From a virus, in IMG/VR virus record IMGVR_UViG_3300005529_000237, positions 1 to 45,330 of that record: a stretch of 45,330 nucleotides of DNA. One strand, given 5' to 3'. The translations under genes and the position numbers were made by a program. The notes under the pieces were generated by a model that saw nothing but the letters and a program-made list of their open reading frames with translations, did no database searches and was not told where the DNA came from. Each line of letters begins with the position of its first letter. The first letter of the stretch is position 1. This document shows, in pieces, positions 38,430-45,330 of the stretch.

Positions 38430-40751
38430 ATGCGAAAACTTCTCACGGCTTTACTGTTTCTGATTCCCGCGACGCTTGCCGCGCAGACGCCGCCGCAGAG
38501 CCGCATCACCATTGCGAACGCCAGTGTGACCGGAACCACGATCAACCATCTGGCCAAGATCACCGGAGCGCCGTCCACCGCGGTCATCACCGGCACTGGC
38601 GACATCTCCGGCGCGGTAGGCATTGTGGTGGCCGGGGCTGGCACTACGGGCAGCGCGCAGATTCAAACCAGCGGGCAAACGCCTTGCGTGTTCGATGGGA
38701 GCACACTGGCAGGGGATTACGTGCAATTGAGCACCACGCCGGGCGACTGCCACGATTACGGCGTCTCCTACCCGGTTACCGGGCAAGTGGTGGGCCGAGT
38801 TCTCTCGACCAATGTAAGCGCCGGGACGTATCAGATTGATCTGTTTCCTTCGGAGATCACGGGCAATGGCGCGGGGCAAGGCTATCCGTTCATCGGCCCT
38901 GCGCCGGAAACCGACAATAATAATTCCACATACGGCGCGGCGAACAATGGATCCACCGACGACGGCACCGCGAATACGTCTGGGGTAAACAATCGAGCGG
39001 CAAATGGCGGGAAATTCGTAATCGGCAACAATTCGTTGTGGACACCTCCCGGTTCCTGGACCGCTCCCAGCTTTTGGGAGAGTATTGCGCTGGGCGGTAA
39101 AACCATCATAAAGGGAACATTCGCGCTGCGTCCCTTGCAGGAATTGACTTGCGCCTCCCCTGGACTGGCCAACGAGAATTACAACTTCTCGGACCGCCCG
39201 GCATGCGGAATCTACCCGCAAACTTCGACGATCAGTCCTATGCTCAATCTGGCGATCGGCTCAGGCCCTTATCACGTGCAGAACATCGGCGTTTCGGGAT
39301 ACACCGGAGCGGTGGGAATTAATGTCGGACCGTTGGTCAGCAATATCCGCTTTGACAACGTAGTGAGCATTCCAAATTCAAACGCGAGTACGCCTCTGGT
39401 GGTTACCGGAGGATTTGGGCATCAATTCACGGGTGGTTCGTTTCAGGCACAAGCCGGTGCCGACTGTAGCGCGCACCCGAGCATGTTTTTTCACAGCGAC
39501 GGCGCCAATCAGGACTTCATCCGCTTGCTGGAGATTAAGGACACGTTCATCAATACCTGCGGCATTCATTTCGATACCGTGGGTTCGGCGTCAATTGGTC
39601 CGGTGGCCAACGGCTTCATCTTTTGGAATTCGCTTTTTGAGAATGGCAACGATTGCATGTACTGCTTCGACACCACGGGCACCAGCTACGTAGCCCCGTT
39701 TTTCGTGAACGACAACGTATCAGACAACATCGGCTATTCTCCGATGATTAAGGTCAGCAACTCATCGGGATCATTCGCGTTCAAGGATCCATTCATTTTC
39801 AATCCAGCGGCGACGACTCTGTTTGATGTCCGCCCAACGCCCAAATATCAACCCATAATCGAGGGCGCTTTCATTGTCGGCAAGCAGACATCGAGCTTGA
39901 CGATCGGCCTGTATGGTCCGCAAGCCTCCTATTACTGGTTTGAGCAGGGGCAAGCCGTGTTTAACAGCGGCGGCGCTAACGGTGCTCCTGCGTTCTCTTC
40001 TATCGGTGCGGTGGGCGTCGGCCTCGCGGAGCCTTACCAGCCAGCTTGCACGGCCTCCAATAGCGGCGGTTCGCTCACGGCGAATACCTACTACGTCATC
40101 TTGGCTTACGAGGATTCGCAGGGACAGGAAGGGCAGATCACCAGCGATTGGCAGGTAGGACCGCTCACCACCACCGGCAGCAGCGGTTCCATCGCTTGCA
40201 CCTGGAATCAATCTGTTCCTGGGGCTTTGCCGGCGGTCGCTACGCGCTTGTTTCTGGGTACGGCACTGATCGGACAGGCGACCAGTTACACGCGGTTCAG
40301 GACCACCAACGTAGGCTCGTACACCATTACTGGAAGCGGGGGCACCGCTGCGCAATTGCCAACGCAAGTCTCTCCGAATACCGGGAACATGGCTCTAACC
40401 GATCATTTCGGAGCCACTGGAAACGGCGGCACCGGAGAAGCGGATACGGGGAATGAGTGGCTTGGCACCACAGGGTGCGTGTCATTCGGCACGCAGGGTT
40501 GCTCGGGCGGCGACACAACTCCCGGCCACGTCCAAATGACGCAAGCGAAAACTTCGGGCACTTCGCCGCAACTCCAACTCGGCGCGCAACTGTTTTCCAG
40601 CTTGCCGACGTGCAATTCTGGAGCAACCGGAACGATAGCCACGGTCAGCGATTCCACGACGAATACCTGGGGCGCGACGATCACGGGTAGCGGATCAGAC
40701 GTGGTGGGAGCGTTCTGCAACGGTTCAACATGGGATGTGTATGCGAAATAA
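38430..40751 (+). CDS. Tail-fibre-type protein with Sec signal, 773 aa
   Basis: ATG 38430 with GAGG upstream. Residues 1-20 form a Sec signal (KLLTALLFLIPATLAAQ). The body is beta-rich with Asn/Gly/Ser repeats, about 14 Cys, and a fibre-type end (V-V-G-A-F-C-N-G-S-T-W-D-V-Y) seen in phage and soil-bacterial fibre proteins. Residues about 270-430 contain right-handed beta-helix-like turns. It lies in the fibre block before the tailspike candidate. Whether the signal is used is unknown. Confidence 0.65.
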   Translation: MRKLLTALLFLIPATLAAQTPPQSRITIANASVTGTTINHLAKITGAPSTAVITGTGDISGAVGIVVAGAGTTGSAQIQTSGQTPCVFDGSTLAGDYVQLSTTPGDCHDYGVSYPVTGQVVGRVLSTNVSAGTYQIDLFPSEITGNGAGQGYPFIGPAPETDNNNSTYGAANNGSTDDGTANTSGVNNRAANGGKFVIGNNSLWTPPGSWTAPSFWESIALGGKTIIKGTFALRPLQELTCASPGLANENYNFSDRPACGIYPQTSTISPMLNLAIGSGPYHVQNIGVSGYTGAVGINVGPLVSNIRFDNVVSIPNSNASTPLVVTGGFGHQFTGGSFQAQAGADCSAHPSMFFHSDGANQDFIRLLEIKDTFINTCGIHFDTVGSASIGPVANGFIFWNSLFENGNDCMYCFDTTGTSYVAPFFVNDNVSDNIGYSPMIKVSNSSGSFAFKDPFIFNPAATTLFDVRPTPKYQPIIEGAFIVGKQTSSLTIGLYGPQASYYWFEQGQAVFNSGGANGAPAFSSIGAVGVGLAEPYQPACTASNSGGSLTANTYYVILAYEDSQGQEGQITSDWQVGPLTTTGSSGSIACTWNQSVPGALPAVATRLFLGTALIGQATSYTRFRTTNVGSYTITGSGGTAAQLPTQVSPNTGNMALTDHFGATGNGGTGEADTGNEWLGTTGCVSFGTQGCSGGDTTPGHVQMTQAKTSGTSPQLQLGAQLFSSLPTCNSGATGTIATVSDSTTNTWGATITGSGSDVVGAFCNGSTWDVYAK

Positions 40752-43700
40752 AGCGTTTCTGATTATTTTCGCGCTGCTCGCCTTTTCCTCTCCGGCCTTC
40801 GCGTCATTCAATACTACGCCAATTCAGTCGCCCTACAATCAGGGCTGCTCGTCGGGCGTGGCGACTTGCACGATTACGTTGTCGCAGCCGACCGGATCGG
40901 GTCACCTTCTGGTGTTTTATCTGACTGGCGGATCGGCGACGACATCCAAGATCAGCGCCATTTCCAGCGGCGGCACATTCGTTGATTGCCCGAATTGCAA
41001 CGGGCAGGACAGCGGAAATGACTTCGTGGATCAAGGCTACGTGCTCAGCAGCACGGTATCGGCCTCAACCATCACGGTCACCGCATCGCCTACGCCGTCC
41101 GCTGGCTGGGGCGTCTATCTTCTGGAGTTTTCCTTTACCGGAAGCTCGGTCGCTTACGACACCTCGGGCAGCGCCGGGCTATCCAGTTGCGCAAGCTGCG
41201 TGGGCGTGCCGCTGACGCTTACCGGAAGCAACGATCTCATCGTCACGACACTGAATACACCTTCCACGGCTTCCACGGTCACGGCGACCACGGCGGTTTA
41301 CAACTATTCGCTCATGCCGACGCTGGGCAGCGCGTGGGCCGGGAACACCACGGATGGCAGCGCGCCCACAATCGTCAATACTCCCGCGGGCGTGGTGGCA
41401 ATCGCCGCAATGGCGTTCAAGGAAATGGCGGGTAGCGGCATCACCGTTGGAAGCCCGGAAATTGTGATGACGCCGGCGCAGAAGAGCGCGTTGGGCCTCA
41501 CCTACTTCCCCGATAGCAGCATGGGCGCATTCTTGAATGGCGGGAAGAATTACATCTTTGCGGCCAATGGCAGCGGCGGCAACGTGCAGGGCATCACGTC
41601 GGTAGACATCAACAACCTGCTGACCAACGCCGTGAATATCGGCATCACCACGAATCTCTCCAAGGGTGGGACGGGCGCATTCGATCAGAATTATGCGGGC
41701 GGCGGCTCCGTCTATTACGACGCTTCCAGTGGCATCACGCTGCTGATTTATCACGGCGAATACTGGTACAACCCGCCGAGTGGATCTCCCTTTTACGCGG
41801 GCCTGGGCCTCGCCTATTCGCGCGACAAGGGCGTGACGTGGACTAAACTCGGGCAAGTCATCTCGCCGCAGACCACGCGCAGCGGAAATTGCCAAGTGGA
41901 CACAGGGCCGGGAACTCTGGTGCCTGTAAATGTCGGCGGCGTGCTCTATTTTTATATCTGGTACGTGGACGAGAGCACTGGATGCAATACGGGGAATTTC
42001 AATCTGGCCGTAGCGCGCGCAACCGCAAGTTCGGTGATCGCGGCAGCGCAAGCGGGTACGCCTTTCACTTTCGGCCCTGGTTCGCTGTTCCAGAAGTATT
42101 CCAGCGGCTCATTCTCGCAGAATGGCGTAAACGATCTTGCCAATCCGCAGAACGGCGGCGGCAGCTTCGACGCGCTGCTTACCGGAAACACGACCTGGGT
42201 TCCGAATGTCGCGTTCAACTCCTACCTGAATGAATTCGTGCTGACGTACGCTTCGGGATGGAACGGAATCGGGATGCGCTTCTCGGGCGACGGCATCCAT
42301 TGGGGAAGCGAGAATCTGATCGTTCCGAACGCGGGTTCACAAGTACCGCCGAATGCGACGTTCTACCCCACATCGTTGAACACCAACGGCGGCGATCCTG
42401 AAACTCTGGGCCAATCCTTCTACGTGTATTACGTCGAACCGTTTGGCGATTGGAGCACTTCGAATCTAAAGCGCGTTTCCATCACCATTGGCGCGCCATC
42501 GTCCAAGCTGTTCGTATCGCAAGCGGGCGCCGGAACGCAGGACGGAACTTCCTGCGCGAATGCCAAGCCCATGAGCTTTTTCGGCAACTCATCGAATTGG
42601 GGAGTTTCCGCGCCCATCGGCCCCGGCACGACGGTTGCAATGTGCGGCACCATCACTTCGCAGGTGATCTTTCAGGGTGGTGGCACGTCGGGGAATCCCA
42701 TCACCTTGCAGGCGCAATCCGGCGCGGTGCTCACGCAAGCCGCGTCAATTGTGGTGAATTTTAACGGCCAGTCCAATATCGTGCTCGACGGAAACGGTAC
42801 AGGCACGATTCAGGAAACGGCGAACGGGCGGCTGCTTGCCAATCAGAACAACGTCCAACTGATCTACGCGAGCGGATCATGTAACGTCGAAGTGAAGGGC
42901 TGGACGTTGCCAAACGAATACATTGCCGTCCCTCCGACCGCTGCTCCGGGGATTGATGACACACTAAATGCGGCCTATTACGCAAATGGATATTGCGGCA
43001 AAATTTTCATCCACAACAACACGATTCACGACACCGGCTGGGCCATTAATGTCGGCTCGCCAGCAACCGGCTCATCGGTAACGATTGATTCAAACGATGT
43101 GTACAACGTGGATCACTGCTTCGTGGCCAATGCTGGGCCGAATCGCGCAGACGTAATAATCAGCAACAACCATTGCCACGACACGGCAAATTGGGACACC
43201 ACGACGAATTCGTACCACCATGACGGCTGGCACGTATATGGGACCCAAAATGCCGCAAGCACCTTCATGGCTTACGGAAACAAATTCGATGGCGATTGGG
43301 GCGAGAACAATACCGCGCATATTTTCGGAGAAGATGACCCTCCGAATGTGACGATCTTCAATAACATTGATCTGCAAAAACCCGGCAACCTGCTGCACGA
43401 CGGATTTTACGATTTGGGCGGCACCGGAATCAGACTCTTTGACAATACGCTGGTGTGTGATCCAACTTTGATGAGTATGGAAGGAACTACCAGCGGCTTG
43501 CACGTGCGGAATCAGGGATCATCGGATGTCACGTGGAAAAACAATGTGATGTCGGGATGCAATACGTTCGTCTCGATTGACACAGGCGTAACCGTTACAG
43601 CGGCCACAAACAACACTTACGCGCAGCAAGGTTCCGGTGGAAACTTCGCGTGGAACTATCACGGCAGCGGGACCAATTCTCCGATTACCGCGTGGCAAGC

Positions 43701-44322
43701 CATCTGCTCGTGCGATTCGGGGAGCAGCTACAGCACTACCGCTGATTTGGATGCTAACGGCGTGCCGATGATGGGGTCTCCGGCGCTTGGATCAGGTACG
43801 AATCTGACTTCGCTAGCGATTGCCGCGCTCAACTTTGGCACCACGGCGGGAAACTCGATTACCGCGCTACCCAGACCGTCGAGCGGTGCATGGGATGGCG
43901 GCGCATACGTTGGCACCGGCGGCACGGCTCCCGCGTTCAGTTGGAGCACAGGCGCGTCGTGGGCATTTGGCAATGTGCAATCGGGAAACACGTTCTCGCA
44001 GACCGGAACGCTTACCAATCCCGGCACCGCAACGCTGACAGGCTCGTTTGCAATTACCGATGGCACGTTTTTCTCGGTTATCGGCGGCACGTGCGATCCC
44101 ATGAGCCTATCGCTTATGGCTGGAAGTACCTGCACGGTATCGGTACAATTCGCACCGACAAACGTAGCGGCTGAGAGCGATGCACTGGTATTCACCACCA
44201 ACGATGCGGCCAGCCCGCATTCGATTTCGCTGAGCGGAACAGGAACGGCAATACCGCCTGTGGCAAACTTCTCGATCATCAAAGGCGGGGCAATCATCAA
44301 GGGAGGAGCGATACTCAAATGA
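40735..44322 (+). CDS. Large tailspike/adhesin candidate: signal, Asp-box, beta-helix and choice-of-anchor-D-like domain, 1195 aa
   Basis: ATG 40735 or 40741, overlapping the previous gene. A Sec signal (RNKAFLIIFALLAFSSPAFA) leads. Residues about 30-240 are beta-sandwich. Near 360 lies a full Asp-box, S-R-D-K-G-V-T-W, with a weaker one near 515, marking a sialidase-like propeller. Residues about 590-960 show parallel beta-helix turns (IFIHNNTIHDTG, VIISNNHCHD) with a His/Asp-rich region like polysaccharide lyases. The last 120 residues resemble a choice-of-anchor-D/ASH domain. The end repeats IIKGGA. It may bind or degrade host polysaccharide. Catalytic residues cannot be assigned. Confidence 0.65.
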   Translation: MCMRNKAFLIIFALLAFSSPAFASFNTTPIQSPYNQGCSSGVATCTITLSQPTGSGHLLVFYLTGGSATTSKISAISSGGTFVDCPNCNGQDSGNDFVDQGYVLSSTVSASTITVTASPTPSAGWGVYLLEFSFTGSSVAYDTSGSAGLSSCASCVGVPLTLTGSNDLIVTTLNTPSTASTVTATTAVYNYSLMPTLGSAWAGNTTDGSAPTIVNTPAGVVAIAAMAFKEMAGSGITVGSPEIVMTPAQKSALGLTYFPDSSMGAFLNGGKNYIFAANGSGGNVQGITSVDINNLLTNAVNIGITTNLSKGGTGAFDQNYAGGGSVYYDASSGITLLIYHGEYWYNPPSGSPFYAGLGLAYSRDKGVTWTKLGQVISPQTTRSGNCQVDTGPGTLVPVNVGGVLYFYIWYVDESTGCNTGNFNLAVARATASSVIAAAQAGTPFTFGPGSLFQKYSSGSFSQNGVNDLANPQNGGGSFDALLTGNTTWVPNVAFNSYLNEFVLTYASGWNGIGMRFSGDGIHWGSENLIVPNAGSQVPPNATFYPTSLNTNGGDPETLGQSFYVYYVEPFGDWSTSNLKRVSITIGAPSSKLFVSQAGAGTQDGTSCANAKPMSFFGNSSNWGVSAPIGPGTTVAMCGTITSQVIFQGGGTSGNPITLQAQSGAVLTQAASIVVNFNGQSNIVLDGNGTGTIQETANGRLLANQNNVQLIYASGSCNVEVKGWTLPNEYIAVPPTAAPGIDDTLNAAYYANGYCGKIFIHNNTIHDTGWAINVGSPATGSSVTIDSNDVYNVDHCFVANAGPNRADVIISNNHCHDTANWDTTTNSYHHDGWHVYGTQNAASTFMAYGNKFDGDWGENNTAHIFGEDDPPNVTIFNNIDLQKPGNLLHDGFYDLGGTGIRLFDNTLVCDPTLMSMEGTTSGLHVRNQGSSDVTWKNNVMSGCNTFVSIDTGVTVTAATNNTYAQQGSGGNFAWNYHGSGTNSPITAWQAICSCDSGSSYSTTADLDANGVPMMGSPALGSGTNLTSLAIAALNFGTTAGNSITALPRPSSGAWDGGAYVGTGGTAPAFSWSTGASWAFGNVQSGNTFSQTGTLTNPGTATLTGSFAITDGTFFSVIGGTCDPMSLSLMAGSTCTVSVQFAPTNVAAESDALVFTTNDAASPHSISLSGTGTAIPPVANFSIIKGGAIIKGGAILK

Positions 44323-44654
44323 ACAAAAGAAAAGATTTCTCCACATTCAGCGTTTTGCTCATCGCACTTTTTTGCATGGTGGCGGGAAGTTTTGGTGAAA
44401 AGGTTCGCGCCGCCCAAGTCGTTCCAGCCTCGACGCCGCTAACGATCTCCGCAACCGTGTCCCATGCGTCCTGCCCGGCGCCGATTCCCGCGACGACGCA
44501 GTATTGCTTGGCGAGCGATGGGCTGTACATTTCGCTGGGCGGCGGTCCCTACGCGCTCGCGGGCGCGGCCGCTGCGCCTGCTCCTGCTGGTGTGACTTCC
44601 GTGAATGGCAAGACCGGGGCTGTGGTGATCGGCGCAACCGTTACGTTGCAATAG
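44319..44654 (+). CDS. Small signal-bearing fibre-linker protein, 111 aa
   Basis: ATG 44319 is coupled by ATGA, and its ribosome site GGGAGGAG is inside the IIKGGA repeat of the preceding gene. Residues 8-32 are a Sec signal (FSVLLIALFCMVAGSFG ... VRAAQ). The end (V-T-S-V-N-G-K-T-G-A-V-V) is the typical phage fibre linker. Two Cys lie in the middle (SCPAP, YCLAS). The hub gene begins at the base after its stop. Confidence 0.6.
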   Translation: MNKRKDFSTFSVLLIALFCMVAGSFGEKVRAAQVVPASTPLTISATVSHASCPAPIPATTQYCLASDGLYISLGGGPYALAGAAAAPAPAGVTSVNGKTGAVVIGATVTLQ

Positions 44655-45330
44655 ATGGCGCTCAACGCAAGAGGCTCGTTCACTCTCGATCTGGCTCTGT
44701 TCGGCTCTCTCGTCCAAGATATTCAGGCGACGGATCTGCCGCCGGGCGGGTCACCGGACAACTCCGACTGCTTTTACCTTCCGGGCGGTGTTTTCACTCG
44801 GCCGGCCGTCAAACGCATCCTGCCCGTAGACACGCTGGCCAATTCCCCAACGATTATGTCGCTCAAGGAACTCCCTGGCGCGTCCGGCGACAATCTGACG
44901 GTATTTCTCGATTCCAACGGGCTGCTGTATTCAAACGATCCTCTCAATCCGGACGTGGTGACAGAACTGGACGCCGTGACGCCGGGCGTGCAATTCAAGG
45001 CCGAGAATTACGCGGGGAAGCAGTGGTACGCCTTTTACAGCTACCTGCAAGCCGCGGCATTCTCGGTGAATCCGTTTGTCGGCGTGGATGTGCCGCGATA
45101 TTTCGACGGTGACAAGCTCTGGCGCGTGACTTCGGATGCGCCGGGGATCTCGCCCACGTTCTCGAACCTGTTTACGACTGCGCTTCCGCTGTACGCGCCT
45201 CCCATTGCCGGAACTATCGAAATTGTATCGGTGCTTTCCACCGGAGAACAGAGCAGCGGAACGCCGGTGCCTTCTCCGGGGCCATCGGTCCTGCAATCGG
45301 GAGTCGCATCGAGCAATTACCCTGCGACTT
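44655..45330 (+). CDS. Tail hub / packaged-DNA-stabilisation-like protein, N-terminal part (continues at base 1)
   Basis: ATG 44655 directly follows the upstream TAG and the frame is open to the window end. It continues in frame at base 3, giving about 1542 aa in total. This part has F-T-L-D-L-A-L-F-G, then D-L-P-P-G-G-S-P-D-N-S-D-C-F-Y-L-P-G-G-V-F-T-R-P, the usual opening of podoviral hub or stabilisation proteins. Strands of the first propeller blades follow (L-T-V-F-L-D-S-N-G-L-L-Y; K-Q-W-Y-A-F-Y-S-Y). No signal peptide, in contrast to the three genes before it. Confidence 0.65.
   Translation, partial: MALNARGSFTLDLALFGSLVQDIQATDLPPGGSPDNSDCFYLPGGVFTRPAVKRILPVDTLANSPTIMSLKELPGASGDNLTVFLDSNGLLYSNDPLNPDVVTELDAVTPGVQFKAENYAGKQWYAFYSYLQAAAFSVNPFVGVDVPRYFDGDKLWRVTSDAPGISPTFSNLFTTALPLYAPPIAGTIEIVSVLSTGEQSSGTPVPSPGPSVLQSGVASSNYPAT
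45301..45330. repeat. 30-bp terminal direct repeat, right copy
   Basis: Identical to bases 1-30 and in the same reading frame of the hub gene. See the left copy. Confidence 0.9.

Noticed and set aside
39771-40367. 198-codon minus-strand frame inside the fibre gene
   Set aside because: Shadow frame with Arg-rich low-quality sequence and no initiation signals.

Overview
The window is one complete circular phage genome. Its last 30 bases repeat its first 30, and the reading frame that runs off the right end (from 44655) continues in frame at the left end to 3983. The unit genome is therefore about 45,300 bp, and the ends cut one virion gene in two. No tape-measure, sheath or tail-tube gene is visible. 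The portal is very large (822 aa), several Ala/Gly-rich ejection-type proteins are present, and a beta-propeller-like hub closes the virion block. This is a podovirus-like layout. No integrase, repressor, DNA polymerase, helicase or primase was recognised. Abundant Sec signals on virion-region proteins, a Tat signal and a choice-of-anchor-D-type domain resemble secreted proteins of Acidobacteriota and other soil Gram-negatives. That host is an inference, not a demonstration.

Layout. The late plus-strand block runs from about 26.2 kb through the origin of numbering to 8.2 kb: small-terminase candidate, TerL, small head proteins, portal, terminator, major capsid protein, terminator, Tat-signal protein, connector-like proteins, fibres and tailspike, hub, then ejection-type proteins. 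Opposing it on the minus strand (11951 to 8101) is an operon of a scaffold-like protein, a full-length GroEL, a 68-aa protein and a GroES-like protein with a long N-terminal extension. A lysis and tRNA segment follows (12061-14038): holin-like membrane proteins, a CAT-anticodon tRNA and a SleB-type hydrolase.

The early region (14.05-22.1 kb) starts at a strong extended -10 promoter with a dyad over the -10 box. It encodes a ribbon-helix-helix protein, about 20 tightly overlapping small genes (many Cys-rich or membrane peptides), a putative annealing protein with a Cas4/RecB-type exonuclease, a C5-cytosine methyltransferase and, behind a second promoter, a winged-helix replication protein. That gene carries internal iteron-like repeats followed by an AT-rich tract, a lambda-O-like origin candidate. 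A PD-(D/E)XK nuclease then overlaps, antisense, a phage sigma factor on the minus strand.

A cassette at 22.55-26.15 kb holds a sugar-nucleotide epimerase, a SAM methyltransferase, a tandem-duplicated GT31-like glycosyltransferase and an HNH nuclease, which suggests glycan or surface modification.

The strongest candidates for something new are the complete phage chaperonin operon placed next to the scaffold-like gene, the Tat-exported protein that shares sequence with the phage's own capsid protein, and the set of fibre-type proteins with Sec signals.
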